DNA of 64,000 nucleotides, from the NCBI GenBank assembly GCA_018266875.1, contig JAFDZR010000014.1:130844-194843 (forward strand), written 5' to 3'. Of this stretch, positions 27,106 to 37,658 are shown one piece after another. Every line of letters starts with the position of its first letter. Positions within the stretch are counted from its first letter, which is position 1. Under the pieces are notes generated by a model. The model saw nothing but the letters and a program-made list of their open reading frames with translations, was not told the DNA's origin and searched no databases. Origin of the DNA: Bacteroidota bacterium. GTDB taxonomy: Bacteria; Bacteroidota; Ignavibacteria; Tepidaquicellales; Tepidaquicellaceae. Position numbers and translations under genes: made by a program.

Positions 27106-27924
27106 ATGGACGCACTTGCAGGAGTTTTTTTCGTATTTGCTTCGGTCATAGGATTCATACTTTTTATAATTGTTCTCCGCGCTTTCAGAGTCCTGAATGA
27201 ATATGAGCGGGGAGTAATATTCAGACTGGGAAAATTCTCAGCAGTAAAAGGTCCCGGACTTATCATACTTATTCCTATAATGGACAAGATGATAAAACTT
27301 AGTCTGAGAACGATTGCGCTTGACGTTCCGCCTCAGGATATTATCACAAAAGACAATGTCTCGGTGAAAGTAAACGCAGTAGTATACTTCAGGGTAGTGG
27401 ATCCGAATAAAGCAATCATACAGGTTGAGGATTTCATGTATGCTACATCACTTATTTCACAGACTACTTTAAGGACTGTTACAGGTCAGGGAGACCTTGA
27501 TGATCTTCTTACTCACAGGGACATGGTAAACAGTCGGCTGCGTGAGCTCATTGACAAGGAAACCGAACCGTGGGGAATACAGGTGCTTAACGTTGAGCTG
27601 AAAAATGTAGATCTGCCGCAGGAAATGATTAGGGCAATGTCCAGACAGGCGGAAGCGGAAAGAGACAAGAGAGCGAAAATAATTAATTCAGAAGGCGAGT
27701 TCATGTCTGCGCAGAAGCTTGCCGAAGCTGCTGATATTCTCGGAGGAAGCCCGAACGCACTGCAGCTGAGATATCTTCAGGTCATGACGGAAATTGCCGC
27801 AGAAAAAAATTCCACAATGATCGTTCCCCTGCCGATGGAGATAATGAAATTTTTTACGGCATATACTGAAAACATGAGTTCCGAAAAGAATAAAAAAACT
27901 GATGACAAGATCAAAAACAATTAA
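27106..27924 (+). CDS. SPFH-domain protein, slipin (stomatin-like)
   Basis: A 272-residue membrane-anchored protein. An N-terminal helix ([20 protein letters not shown]) is followed by the SPFH domain: [21 protein letters not shown] start, [34 protein letters not shown], and the oligomer-forming helix [26 protein letters not shown]. Slipins form ring- or raft-like assemblies at the inner membrane; in many bacteria they partner with a NfeD protein, which is not present here. Its last 23 bases overlap the start of the GH3 gene in another frame. Confidence 0.9.
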   Translation: MDALAGVFFVFASVIGFILFIIVLRAFRVLNEYERGVIFRLGKFSAVKGPGLIILIPIMDKMIKLSLRTIALDVPPQDIITKDNVSVKVNAVVYFRVVDPNKAIIQVEDFMYATSLISQTTLRTVTGQGDLDDLLTHRDMVNSRLRELIDKETEPWGIQVLNVELKNVDLPQEMIRAMSRQAEAERDKRAKIINSEGEFMSAQKLAEAADILGGSPNALQLRYLQVMTEIAAEKNSTMIVPLPMEIMKFFTAYTENMSSEKNKKTDDKIKNN

Positions 27925-29674
27925 GATATTCTTATTTTCATTTTCAATAATTTTTTTCAGTTCGGCAGAACTATCGAATTTAATTTCCGCCGCAAAGTCA
28001 GGAAATTCATTTAACGAAAGTGAATATTACGGATCAGACAAAGAATGGGTGGAAAGCAGACTTGCCTCAATGACACTGAGGGAAAAGATCGCACAGATGA
28101 TCATTTCTTATTCAAACGGATATCTTCAGGACGAAAATTCACAGGAATTCGGCAGATTAAGATTATTGACAGAAGATGAGAAGATTGGCGGTTTTATTTT
28201 TTTTAAGGGAAGTTCTGTTGAGGAATGCAAACTCATTAACAGACTTCAGGAATTTTCAGAGACTCCCCTTCTTATGTCAGCAGACTTTGAAAGAGGAACG
28301 AAAATGCGTCTGGATGACGGAAGTTTATTTCCTAACAACATGGCTCTTGGAGCAACCCGAAATGCAGATCTCGCATATCAGATGGGATTTCAGATCGCAA
28401 AGGAATGCAGAGCAATAGGCATTCACCAGAATTACGCTCCTGTAATGGACATTAACAACAATCCGGATAATCCGATCATAAATGTGAGGTCTTTCGGAGA
28501 GGACCCGGGTCTTGTATCAGAGCTTGGATCGGCTATGATAAAAGGACTTCAGGACGGCGGAATTATAGCGACTGCAAAACATTTTCCCGGTCATGGTGAT
28601 ACCGATATTGATTCACACAGTGATCTTCCCGTTCTGAATTTTTCCAGAGAAAGGCTTGACAATCTTGAGCTCATACCATTTAAAAATGCGGTCACAGCCG
28701 GAGTAAGATCAGTTATGATAGCTCATCTTTCACTTCCCTCAGTAGATGATGAACCGTTTCTTCCGGCTTCTCTTTCATCAAAGATCATTGACGGCATTCT
28801 GATTAAAGAAATGGGTTTCAAAGGTCTGGTTGTTACGGACGCTCTTAACATGGCAGGGGTTGTTAAACACTTTACTGCCGAAGAGGTAGCTTTAAAATGC
28901 GTAAACGCAGGAGTGGATCTTATTTTAATGCCGCAGGGAGAATCAAAGACCATTTCGGCAATAGAAAATGCCGTTAACAGCGGAAGTATTTCAGAAGAAA
29001 GAATAAACGAATCAGTCAGAAAAATTCTTAAAGCAAAGAGCTGGCTTAAACTTGATCAAAACAAATACACTGATCCAAACAATGTTCCGGCTGCCGTAAA
29101 TTCTGAAAAAGAAAAACAAATTTCTTCACAGATCGCCGACGAGTCAATTACACTTGTAATCAATAAAGATGATGTTATTCCATTCAAGAATTCTTCAGAA
29201 AAGAAATGCCTTGTAGTTTCTCTGAACAACGGGAATGAAAAAGCAAATTCGGATTATTTTGTTTCTTATTTTGAGAAAAATAATTCGTTTAAAGAATCAT
29301 TTTTATATGATATTTCCGGAGAAGTTACAAATCCGAACGAGATAATATCCGACGCAGCAAATTCAGATATTATAATAATACCGGTTTATGCAAAAGTAAA
29401 AATAAAGACAGGATCGGTCGGACTGCCCTCTTCACAGTTATCTCTTATAAATTCCCTGACTGCAACCGGAAAAAAGGTTGTGGTAATTTCTTTCGGGAAT
29501 CCATATCTGATCCAGGGATTTCCTGATGTAGATTCATATATTTGCGCATATGCAGACGCGGAATCATCAATTACTTCCGCTGTGAATGCTTTGAATGGAA
29601 TTATTAAGTTCAAAGGTAAATTACCTGTATCTATAAGTCAGGAATTTAAATACGGATATGGCATTACAAATTAA
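27902..29674 (+). CDS. Glycoside hydrolase family 3 protein, beta-N-acetylhexosaminidase (NagZ)-like
   Basis: A 590-residue GH3 enzyme. A signal-peptide-like segment ([19 protein letters not shown]) suggests export to the periplasm. The barrel domain shows [13 protein letters not shown] strand [14 protein letters not shown], the NagZ-diagnostic [20 protein letters not shown], and the Asp nucleophile in [15 protein letters not shown]-terminal alpha/beta domain of about 200 residues follows, longer than one-domain NagZ. It probably cleaves GlcNAc from muropeptides or glycans. The ATG lies 23 bases inside the slipin gene, and the next gene starts 17 bases before this one's stop: a tightly coupled trio. 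Confidence 0.88.
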   Translation: MTRSKTIKIFLFSFSIIFFSSAELSNLISAAKSGNSFNESEYYGSDKEWVESRLASMTLREKIAQMIISYSNGYLQDENSQEFGRLRLLTEDEKIGGFIFFKGSSVEECKLINRLQEFSETPLLMSADFERGTKMRLDDGSLFPNNMALGATRNADLAYQMGFQIAKECRAIGIHQNYAPVMDINNNPDNPIINVRSFGEDPGLVSELGSAMIKGLQDGGIIATAKHFPGHGDTDIDSHSDLPVLNFSRERLDNLELIPFKNAVTAGVRSVMIAHLSLPSVDDEPFLPASLSSKIIDGILIKEMGFKGLVVTDALNMAGVVKHFTAEEVALKCVNAGVDLILMPQGESKTISAIENAVNSGSISEERINESVRKILKAKSWLKLDQNKYTDPNNVPAAVNSEKEKQISSQIADESITLVINKDDVIPFKNSSEKKCLVVSLNNGNEKANSDYFVSYFEKNNSFKESFLYDISGEVTNPNEIISDAANSDIIIIPVYAKVKIKTGSVGLPSSQLSLINSLTATGKKVVVISFGNPYLIQGFPDVDSYICAYADAESSITSAVNALNGIIKFKGKLPVSISQEFKYGYGITN

Positions 29675-31757
29675 AAAATCAGGATTCATATTTTTATTTT
29701 CAGCATTAACATTTTTTACATTATCATTTAATAATTCGTTTTCACAGCCGTTTGTCCAGCAGTTTGACGGAATAAATTTTAATCTTGCAGGCGGAAGTTC
29801 CTACGCGCCATTTAACGGCGGACAAAACAATGCGAGGATACAGTTTGTAGATATTGACGGTGATAATGATCTTGACCTTTTTTCTTTTGACGCAGATACA
29901 ACTCTTTACTTTTATCTGAACACCGGAAGCGCCCAGACACCTCAGTACAAACTTATCACAAACAGATATCAGGGATTAAGTTTCAGAAACTGGTTTTACT
30001 TTTGCGATATTGACAATGACGGGGATTATGATCTGTTTACAGGCGGCGAACTCCAGTCGGTGAAATTTTACAGAAACACCGGTAATTCAACCAATCCGGT
30101 TTTTCAGCTTGAGATAAACGAACTTCGTTCATCTGGAGATACTGTAATTTACAGCGAGGCGAACTGCGTTCCTGTATTCTGTGATATTGATAATGACGGT
30201 GACAAGGATTTTTTTACGGGACAGTCACTCGGTACAATTACATATTACGAGAACACAGGTTCCCCTACAAATTTTGTATTTACATTCAGGACCGATCTCT
30301 GGCAGAACCTTATAATTATTTCCCCGGCATTTGACAACAGACACGGCGCTAATTCACTCGAATTTGTTGATATTGATAATGACAATGATTTTGATCTTTT
30401 CTGGGGGGATCTTTTTTCAAAGGGAATTTACTTTATAAGAAATGACGGAACTCCGTCACAGCCGAATGTAGTAATTGTTGATTCATTATATCCGCATAAT
30501 CCTCCATACCTTTCACTGGGATTCAACTCTACGCGTTTCGTTGACATTGACAATGACGGGGACAAGGATCTGTTCATATCCGTACTTTATCTTTCACAGA
30601 ACAAGAACAATTTAACTTTTTACAGGAATGACGGAACCCAATCCAATCCTTTATTTACAAGGATTACATCAAATTTCCTGAGAAATTTAGATGTCGGGGG
30701 AAGCGGAAATCCTGCTTTTGCAGATCTCGATAATGACGGAGACAAGGATCTGATCATTGGAGGTGATTATTCCACACTGAGTTATTATAAAAACACAGGG
30801 AATGTATTTAATCCCGAGTTCACACTTCAGACTGATTCGCTCCCAATTATATCAGAGAGTTTTAATTATTCCCCTTCCTTTGCAGATCTGGATAATGACG
30901 GCGACCAGGATATGATCCTGGGAAGTTATCTCAGGGATTCACTTTGGTTTTTCAGGAATACAGGCACACCTGAGAATTTCAATTTTTCACTGGAAGCAAG
31001 AGGTTATCAGATCGGATTAACAACCCTGGGACAAAGTTCAACTCCGGCACTTGTGGATATAGACGCGGACGGGGATTTTGACATGTTCATAGGCGGAACA
31101 AACGGCAGACTTATTTATTATGAAAATACCGGAACCCCGGCTGATTTTACATTTACTTACGTTTCAAATTTTTATGCAAATATTGATGCAGGAGATGACA
31201 GCGTTCCGAGATTTACTGACATAGATAATGACGGCGATTATGATCTTTTTATAGGTAAACTTGACGGGCAGATCTCATTTTACAGAAACGAAGGCACAGC
31301 TCAGAATCCTGATTTTGTATTTCAGACAGACAGTTATCAGAATGTAAATGCTCATCAGAATGCCGCTCCGTTTTTTGTTGATATTAATAATGATAGTGAT
31401 CCGGATTTATTTGTCGGGAATATAAAGGGAGGAATTTTCTTTTACAGAAATGATTTAGTTTCATCAGTTAAAACGATCAGTACTTCGGAACCTACATCCT
31501 TCAGACTTGAACAGAATTATCCAAACCCTTTCAATCCTTCCACTTCAATAAGGTTTGAGATAAATGAAAATACCGAAATTAATTTATCAGTATTTGACAT
31601 TAACGGAAAGCTGGTTGAAGAATTATACAGCGGGAAGATAAACAAAGGCAGTTTTGAATATAATTTCAATGCTTCAGAATATTCAAGCGGTGTTTATTTC
31701 TGTACTTTGAAAAACGGAAGAAGTTTTCAGACAGTTAAAATGTTATATTTAAAGTAG
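29658..31757 (+). CDS. Secreted VCBS/FG-GAP repeat protein with T9SS type A sorting domain
   Basis: A 699-residue secreted protein: signal peptide about residues 1-29 (ending FNNSFSQ), then about ten FG-GAP/VCBS repeats each carrying a calcium-binding loop such as FVDIDNDGDKDLF and FADLDNDGDQDMI and a strand of the form FYRNTG. These build an integrin-like beta-propeller. The C-terminal ~85 residues are the T9SS sorting domain (LEQNYPNPFNPSTSIRFEI, VFDINGKLVEELYSGK, YSSGVYFCTL). It should be surface-exposed and may bind glycans or proteins. It overlaps the GH3 gene by 17 bases. Confidence 0.9.
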   Translation: MALQIKKSGFIFLFSALTFFTLSFNNSFSQPFVQQFDGINFNLAGGSSYAPFNGGQNNARIQFVDIDGDNDLDLFSFDADTTLYFYLNTGSAQTPQYKLITNRYQGLSFRNWFYFCDIDNDGDYDLFTGGELQSVKFYRNTGNSTNPVFQLEINELRSSGDTVIYSEANCVPVFCDIDNDGDKDFFTGQSLGTITYYENTGSPTNFVFTFRTDLWQNLIIISPAFDNRHGANSLEFVDIDNDNDFDLFWGDLFSKGIYFIRNDGTPSQPNVVIVDSLYPHNPPYLSLGFNSTRFVDIDNDGDKDLFISVLYLSQNKNNLTFYRNDGTQSNPLFTRITSNFLRNLDVGGSGNPAFADLDNDGDKDLIIGGDYSTLSYYKNTGNVFNPEFTLQTDSLPIISESFNYSPSFADLDNDGDQDMILGSYLRDSLWFFRNTGTPENFNFSLEARGYQIGLTTLGQSSTPALVDIDADGDFDMFIGGTNGRLIYYENTGTPADFTFTYVSNFYANIDAGDDSVPRFTDIDNDGDYDLFIGKLDGQISFYRNEGTAQNPDFVFQTDSYQNVNAHQNAAPFFVDINNDSDPDLFVGNIKGGIFFYRNDLVSSVKTISTSEPTSFRLEQNYPNPFNPSTSIRFEINENTEINLSVFDINGKLVEELYSGKINKGSFEYNFNASEYSSGVYFCTLKNGRSFQTVKMLYLK

Positions 31758-31816
31758 TTTTTATATTACTTATATTTATATCATAAAAAATAATTTTAAT
31801 TTAAACTATATAAAAA

Positions 31817-33673
31817 ATGAAAAGTATATTTTACATATTACTTTTAGCTGCTGTTTTATTTGTAAATTTTTCAAATGAATCAAAAGCAGGTGACAGAAAA
31901 GTATTTATCGAGAGATTCACCAGTTCCACTTGCGGACCATGCGCCGCTAACAATCCTAGCCTGGATGCATTTTTAAATTCAGCGGATCCGAATAAAGTTG
32001 TTTCAATGAGTTATCATATGAACTGGCCGTCTCCGGGAAATGACCCTATGTATCTTGCAAATACCGCAGACAACAATACCAGAAGATCAAATTACGGAGT
32101 TAATGCAATTCCGGATTGGTTCTTTGACGGTCTTACAAGTATTTTCGGGGGCAGCGTATCCACCGTAACAAATCTTTTTAATGCCAGGGCTGATATTCTT
32201 TCACCGGTTACAATAATTCTATCCGAGACAAGGACCGGAAATACGGTTAACACCCAAGTTAAGATCTACTGTGAAACGGTACTTCCAAATCCAAATGCAA
32301 CGGTACATTTTGTAATAGCTGAAAAGTTAGTACAGTATTCATTCCCGCCCGGGACAAACGGCGAGACATCATTCAAAGATGTTATGAGGAAAATGCTTCC
32401 AACAGGAATCGGTACTGCTGTAACACTGCTTCCGGGAAAAGTCATCACTTTGAACTACTCATACCAGATAGAATCCTCATGGGATCCGAATCAGGTTCAC
32501 AGCGTGGTATTTGTTCAGGGAGCTCCTCTGGAGATCCATAATGCAGCAACACTTACAAACGATTTTAATTTATTCTCATCCCCTGCATACAGAGTCGTAA
32601 ATCAGGGACAGACACAGAATGCGGATTACAAGGTACATATTCCTTCTGTAGCAGACGGATATAACTCAGCAGTGACATTTACATCAGAGGTCATTCCTGC
32701 AACAGCCGGAATTACAGTTAATTTTAACAATGGAAATGTAATCAGTAATTTCCCTGACTCACTCAATGTAAACGTGTCATCCAACGGTTCAGTAGCGAGC
32801 GGAGAATACAAAGTAGTTCTCACAGGAACCAGCGCTACCGGAAAAGTTCACAAGACCATAATAAATTATCTGGTAAGAAGAAGTTACATAGTAACAGGCA
32901 CAGACAGATTAAATCTAAGCTATAAAGTGGACGGCGTTAATTATACAACTTCAAGAGTTTTTACATGGGATCTGAATTCATCTCATACACTTGAGGCAAT
33001 TTCACCTCAGACAGTCGGAAATTACAAATATATTTACAACAGCTGGACAAACGGAGGTTCGCAGACGCAGACAGTAAATATCAATACAACTGACGTTTCA
33101 TACGCAGCGCTTTATGATGTACAGTTCAGACTTCTTGGACTTACAGAACCTGCCGGATTACCGGTAACGATCTCAGGCGGAGTGGGCGGATATCACGATT
33201 CTGCATCAGTGCAGAATCTGACATTATCAGCACTGCAGGTAAATTTCAACGGAAAGACATATTATTTCAACAGATGGGAAGGTCAGGGAGAAGGATCATA
33301 CAGCGGACCGAATCCGGTCGCTCAGTTCCCGATGACTTCAGTAATAGTTGAAAAAGCTATTTATGATACAATAGATGTGGGAATTTCAAATTACAATTCG
33401 CTGGTACCGGAAAAATTCTCGTTATACCAGAATTATCCGAATCCATTCAATCCGACAACGAACATCAGATTTGATATAGCGAAATCAACTTTCGCATCAA
33501 TAACTGTTTATGACATGCTGGGCAAGGAAGTATCCACACTTGTAAATCAGGATCTGACACCCGGTTCATATCAGCACACATTCAATGCAGGAAATTACCC
33601 GAGCGGAATATACTATTACAAGATTCAGACAGATTATTTTACAGATATAAAGAAGATGATACTTATAAAATAA
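31817..33673 (+). CDS. Secreted thioredoxin-like (Omp28-related) protein with T9SS sorting domain
   Basis: A 618-residue secreted protein: signal peptide about residues 1-24. The N-terminal domain has FIERFTSSTCGPCAANNPSL, a CGPC redox motif in a thioredoxin-like fold, and YGVNAIPDWFFDG with the cis-Pro region, as in Omp28-related proteins. A middle set of beta-sandwich modules follows, including YVRRSYIVTGTDRLNLSYKV-like InlB-type strands. The last ~85 residues are the T9SS sorting domain (LYQNYPNPFNPTTNIRFDI, GKEVSTLVNQ, YPSGIYYYKI, KKMILIK). A surface thiol role is inferred from CGPC only. It has its own terminator. Confidence 0.88.
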   Translation: MKSIFYILLLAAVLFVNFSNESKAGDRKVFIERFTSSTCGPCAANNPSLDAFLNSADPNKVVSMSYHMNWPSPGNDPMYLANTADNNTRRSNYGVNAIPDWFFDGLTSIFGGSVSTVTNLFNARADILSPVTIILSETRTGNTVNTQVKIYCETVLPNPNATVHFVIAEKLVQYSFPPGTNGETSFKDVMRKMLPTGIGTAVTLLPGKVITLNYSYQIESSWDPNQVHSVVFVQGAPLEIHNAATLTNDFNLFSSPAYRVVNQGQTQNADYKVHIPSVADGYNSAVTFTSEVIPATAGITVNFNNGNVISNFPDSLNVNVSSNGSVASGEYKVVLTGTSATGKVHKTIINYLVRRSYIVTGTDRLNLSYKVDGVNYTTSRVFTWDLNSSHTLEAISPQTVGNYKYIYNSWTNGGSQTQTVNINTTDVSYAALYDVQFRLLGLTEPAGLPVTISGGVGGYHDSASVQNLTLSALQVNFNGKTYYFNRWEGQGEGSYSGPNPVAQFPMTSVIVEKAIYDTIDVGISNYNSLVPEKFSLYQNYPNPFNPTTNIRFDIAKSTFASITVYDMLGKEVSTLVNQDLTPGSYQHTFNAGNYPSGIYYYKIQTDYFTDIKKMILIK

Positions 33674-33719
33674 ATTTAACGAAAAGAGAAAGAATTTATA
33701 AACGTTAGTAGAATTAATA

Positions 33720-33755
33720 ACTTCCGGGGTCATAAGATCCCGGAAGTTTTTTTTT
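33720..33755 (+). terminator. Rho-independent terminator after the Omp28-related gene
   Basis: ACTTCCGGG (33720-33728) and CCCGGAAGT (33739-33747) form a 9-bp stem with a 10-base loop, followed by nine T residues. Confidence 0.92.
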
Positions 33756-33839
33756 GAGGAAAAGAGGAATTGAAGAACGGGAGAACGGCGGAGAAGCCGC
33801 AGGATTTAGACAGCGGCTGTATCAGAGACAGGAAGTTGA

Positions 33840-34017
33840 GCAACCTGAAGGTTGCTGCTACAATCTTTAACATTATTTGTCAGCTGCAGCTTATCATATT
33901 CACGGGCAGAAATTCTTAGGAACTGATCCCGTTGGTTTGAAGCAGCCGAAGTCTTAAAACTGCGGTGCAGTAAAGTGCCTGCCTCTCCCCGCAACCTAAA
34001 GGTTGCGCCTACAATTT
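33840..34017. repeat. Two REP-like palindromic elements in the same orientation
   Basis: GCAACCTGAAGGTTGC at 33840-33855 and GCAACCTAAAGGTTGC at 33991-34006 are 6-bp-stem, 4-base-loop palindromes. Both are followed by a similar tail (TGCTACAATC and GCCTACAATT). They lie in a 480-base gap that holds no other supportable gene. The paired palindrome-plus-tail form resembles REP/BIME elements that are mobilised by Y1 (RAYT) transposases; no such transposase lies in the window. Confidence 0.75.
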
Positions 34018-34153
34018 TCAAAAAAAATCCACATCTTCCCCGTATCTAGAATTCACATTATTTTTTATACCAAATATTGAAACCAATTCTCTTATTTTTA
34101 GTCTAAACAACATATACAGTTGCTATTTACTCAAATTAAAAAACCCTAAATCT

Positions 34154-35020
34154 ATGAAATCAAATATACTGCTTCTTTTATTTATCACTGTCCTTACTTC
34201 CGGTGTTAATGCACAGCCAGAAGCTGACGCTCACAAAATTGAATTCTGGAAATGGCATCACAGTAACCCATCTATCGAGATCTCTTACGGAGTATCCGAT
34301 ATAAAATTCAGCGGAACTGATTATAAATTCGCTAATACAGGTCTGATCGAACTCAACCTCGGATATACATACAGAAAGAAATCAGGTTTCGGGAAAAATA
34401 TCTTAAAATATTATAACAGCTTTTTGTTCCTCAGCTTTAATTCCACTGATAACTCTGCCAAAAAAAATTCAAATGGTTTAAATTCTAACTTATGGAAATT
34501 CGGATTAGGCAATAAAAGCGGTTATGGCATATCTCTCGGCAGATCTGCTTCAATCCTGCCGTATTCCTCTACTACTTTTAACTGGTCTAACTTTAAATAC
34601 GATAAAGCAGACCTGGTCACTTTTACAGGAAATCCTGATGAATATTACAATACTCTTGATAACATAGCCGGAGTTTTCAGATTCGGAAGTTCATTTGAAG
34701 GGGGTATAAATTTACATCTGACAAAGGGCTTTTCCATTCAGCCGAAATATGAGATTGCTGATATTTTCCCAAGACATTTGTTCGGCAAACAGATCATGAG
34801 CTCGGCAATTGAATACACAGGATATAATTTGCTTGAATTCTTCACAAAAAGAATTATAAGAAATTCGCCTGCTGCGGGCACTATTGTGAACTTCATTCTG
34901 CTTAACGCTTACGAGTATGGATTTTATCAGCTCAGAAAAGATAAAATGAACTGGCCGTTTACTAGCACAGCTCCGTTGAGATATGAGACATTCAAACTCG
35001 GGATGACATTTGTGTTCTGA
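34154..35020 (+). CDS. Exported protein of unknown function
   Basis: A 288-residue protein with a signal peptide MKSNILLLLFITVLTSGVNA (cleavage before QPEAD). The mature part has scattered beta strands (IELNLGYTYRKK, FLFLSFNSTD, GYGISLGRSASILPYSS) and a Trp/His-rich N-terminal segment WKWHHSNPSIEISYG. It ends in an aromatic-rich strand TFKLGMTFVF, a C-terminal Phe typical of outer-membrane barrel proteins. I do not recognise the family. It stands alone after the REP-like gap. Confidence 0.7.
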   Translation: MKSNILLLLFITVLTSGVNAQPEADAHKIEFWKWHHSNPSIEISYGVSDIKFSGTDYKFANTGLIELNLGYTYRKKSGFGKNILKYYNSFLFLSFNSTDNSAKKNSNGLNSNLWKFGLGNKSGYGISLGRSASILPYSSTTFNWSNFKYDKADLVTFTGNPDEYYNTLDNIAGVFRFGSSFEGGINLHLTKGFSIQPKYEIADIFPRHLFGKQIMSSAIEYTGYNLLEFFTKRIIRNSPAAGTIVNFILLNAYEYGFYQLRKDKMNWPFTSTAPLRYETFKLGMTFVF

Positions 35021-35174
35021 TATGAATTATTTTTTGAGTCAAACATTAAATTTATTTAGATTTCCTGAGAAATAATAAATTAAATAATTCATTCTTCCGG
35101 AAATTAATGTAAACTAATCTTCGAGTTTTTAATTCTTTGCGCATTAACATCATTGCGGAAGAATTAAAAACTTA

Positions 35175-35543
35175 TCAGAACGCATTCTCAATATGATTGA
35201 TTTCAGGCACGCCTTCAGTAAATAAAATACTGATCACATCAATGCGAAGATCGTGCGAAGAGTAAGATTCATTTTCAAGAATGAATCCCATGGCGGCTTT
35301 TTTTATTCTTTCCTGTTTTGCAGGGTTTACTGATTCTTCGGGCTCACCGAATTTTTTATTTTTCCTTGTCTTCACTTCAGCAAAGATAACAGTATTTGTT
35401 TTTTCATCTTCAAATATCAGATCAATTTCAGCTCTTTCATACCTGTAATTTGATCTGACAAACTTCAATCCTTTTTCCTTAAGGAAATTCATTGCCGTAA
35501 TTTCACCGTTTTTACCGAACCTGTTTTTATAAATGCATTTCAT
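35175..35543 (-). CDS. yraN: YraN/UPF0102 family nuclease-fold protein
   Basis: A 122-residue small protein with the UPF0102 (endonuclease-like) fold: RFGKNGEITAMNFLKEKG, the acidic residues in YERAEIDLIFED, and FAEVKTRKNKKFGEPEESV, giving the D-(E/D)-x-K catalytic arrangement of the PD-(D/E)XK superfamily. Its biological role is poorly defined. It follows rnhB by 20 bases on the same strand, a common pairing in many bacteria. Confidence 0.88.
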   Translation of the reverse strand: MKCIYKNRFGKNGEITAMNFLKEKGLKFVRSNYRYERAEIDLIFEDEKTNTVIFAEVKTRKNKKFGEPEESVNPAKQERIKKAAMGFILENESYSSHDLRIDVISILFTEGVPEINHIENAF

Positions 35544-35563
35544 TATTGTATCGTACGAATTTT

Positions 35564-36133
35564 TTACACAAAAAAATTTCTGCAGAATGTCTTTCTGTGA
35601 ATTTCACACAGCCCGGCTTCCCTTATTTTTTCGATATGTTTTTTAGTGCCGTATCCTTTATTCTTATGGAAATCATAATCGCTGTAAACCGAATGATACT
35701 CTCTCATTAAAATATCCCTGTGAACTTTTGCCAGAATAGAAGCGCATGATATTGAAAATATTTTCGAATCTCCTTTTACAACTGTTTCATAATTTATTTT
35801 CTCCTGGTAATTGTCAGGCAAACGGAAATAATTTCCGTCTATAAAATATCTGTCGGGATTTACACTGTTTACCTTTATACAGTTATACATTGCAAGCATT
35901 GTAGATTTCAGAACGTTAATTTCATCAATCACCTTATTATCCACCTCGCTTATTGAATATTCAATGCAGTTTTCAATAATTACGGGAAACAGGTTTTCTC
36001 TCTGATGTTCAGTAAGTTTTTTTGAATCATTCACTCCTTTTATTGTAAAACCCTCTTCAAAAATGACAGCAGCAGCAACTACAGGTCCTGCAATTGGTCC
36101 TCTCCCCGCTTCATCTATGCCGCAGACAATCAT
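35564..36133 (-). CDS. rnhB: Ribonuclease HII
   Basis: A 189-residue enzyme that cleaves RNA in RNA-DNA hybrids and removes single ribonucleotides from DNA. Family motifs are visible: CGIDEAGRGPIAGPVVAAAV with the first catalytic Asp-Glu, VNDSKKLT, and SISCASILAKVHRD. The length is standard. It is divergent from ffh and transcribed together with yraN. Confidence 0.93.
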   Translation of the reverse strand: MIVCGIDEAGRGPIAGPVVAAAVIFEEGFTIKGVNDSKKLTEHQRENLFPVIIENCIEYSISEVDNKVIDEINVLKSTMLAMYNCIKVNSVNPDRYFIDGNYFRLPDNYQEKINYETVVKGDSKIFSISCASILAKVHRDILMREYHSVYSDYDFHKNKGYGTKKHIEKIREAGLCEIHRKTFCRNFFV

Positions 36134-36275
36134 TTTATCCGGATTTTTTTAATAAAAATATCCTAAATTATAAAAAATAGAAACAGACTTATGTTTGATT
36201 ATACCTTGATAAAATTTATTAATATTGGTATTTTAAGCCCACTAATTTGGATAACTACAGCTACCTGAAACCTTA

Positions 36276-37625
36276 ATGTTAGACGATTTAACAAATAAAC
36301 TTGAAACCGTTCTTAAAAAGATCAGGGGTCAGGGAAAGATTACCGACAGTAACATTGACGAATCCCTGAGAGAGATCAGACGGGTGTTGTTCGACGCTGA
36401 TGTAAATTATAAGGTCGTAACAGGCTTTATTAACGACGTTAAGGAAAAATCCATTGGTCTGAACGTACTTAACAGTATTACTCCCGGTCAGCTGATTGTT
36501 AAAGTCATAAATGACGAACTTATCAGACTGATGGGCTCGGAAAAAGCGACTATAAAATTTTCCGACAGAATTCCTTCAGTGATTTTAATGGTTGGTCTTC
36601 AGGGATCCGGAAAAACCACTTTTTCAGCGAAACTAGCAAAACTCCTTAAATCAAAAGGCAGGAATCCGGTTCTCGCTGCATGTGACGTTTACAGACCTGC
36701 TGCAATTGAGCAGCTCAGAGTTCTTGGGAAACAAATAAATATTCCCGTTTATTCAGATGAAAATGAAAAGGATCCGCTGAAGATTGCAAAAGCTGCAATT
36801 GATTATGCCAGACAGAATGCCAGAGACACTCTTATAGTTGATACCGCCGGCCGTCTTGCAATTGACGAGGAAATGATGAATGAAGTAGCCGGTCTGAAGA
36901 AATCGCTTGAGCCGGAAGAGATATTGTTCGTCGTTGATGCAATGACAGGTCAGGACGCAGTGAATACTGCAAAGGCTTTTCATGACAGGCTGGATTTTGA
37001 CGGAGTTGTTCTTACTAAACTTGACGGAGATACACGGGGCGGAGCAGCTCTTTCAATTAAAGCCGTTGTAAACGTTCCCATAAAATATTCCGGTATAGGC
37101 GAGAAACTTGATGCAATTGAAGAGTTTCATCCAGACAGGATGGCATCAAGAATACTAGGCAAAGGCGACATAGTTTCCTTCGTCGAGAAAGCCCAGAATG
37201 AATTCGATCTTTCCGAAAGCGGTAAGATGGAAGAGAAATTCAGAAAAAATAAATTTGACTATAACGATTTTCTCTCGTATCTTAATCAGATAAAGAAGAT
37301 GGGTTCATTATCCGGATTACTGTCAATGATTCCCGGAGCCAACAAGGCGCTGAAAAATCAGGAAATTGACGATAAAGTACTCGTTAAGATTGAATCTGTT
37401 ATACAGTCAATGACTAAGAAAGAAAGAGAGAATCCGAATATATTAAACGGGACAAGAAGAAGAAGAATTGCTGACGGAAGCGGAAATCCGATTCAGCAGG
37501 TGAACAGGGTGATCAAGCAGTTTGAGGATATGCAGAAAATGATGAAACAGTTCAACAAAGATAAAGGCCGCGGATTAATGAAAAAAATGAAGCTGCCGGC
37601 AAATTTCATGAATGAATTCAAATAA
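36276..37625 (+). CDS. ffh: Signal recognition particle protein Ffh
   Basis: A 449-residue SRP GTPase: N domain, then the G domain with GLQGSGKTTFSAKLA, DVYRPAAIEQLRVLG, DTAGRL and TKLDGDTRGGAALS, then GIGEKLDAIEEFHPDRMASR, and the Met-rich M domain with RRRRIADGSGNPIQQVN and the C-terminal MQKMMKQF. It binds signal peptides and 4.5S RNA and targets ribosomes to the membrane. It starts the co-oriented group that continues with rpsP 33 bases downstream. Confidence 0.96.
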   Translation: MLDDLTNKLETVLKKIRGQGKITDSNIDESLREIRRVLFDADVNYKVVTGFINDVKEKSIGLNVLNSITPGQLIVKVINDELIRLMGSEKATIKFSDRIPSVILMVGLQGSGKTTFSAKLAKLLKSKGRNPVLAACDVYRPAAIEQLRVLGKQINIPVYSDENEKDPLKIAKAAIDYARQNARDTLIVDTAGRLAIDEEMMNEVAGLKKSLEPEEILFVVDAMTGQDAVNTAKAFHDRLDFDGVVLTKLDGDTRGGAALSIKAVVNVPIKYSGIGEKLDAIEEFHPDRMASRILGKGDIVSFVEKAQNEFDLSESGKMEEKFRKNKFDYNDFLSYLNQIKKMGSLSGLLSMIPGANKALKNQEIDDKVLVKIESVIQSMTKKERENPNILNGTRRRRIADGSGNPIQQVNRVIKQFEDMQKMMKQFNKDKGRGLMKKMKLPANFMNEFK

Positions 37626-37658
37626 ATAAAAAATAAACTAAGGAGCACTTAAAAAACA

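Noticed and set aside
33806..34021. Reverse-strand 71-codon frame
   Set aside because: It spans both REP-like palindromes and has no family signal; the palindromes explain the sequence better.
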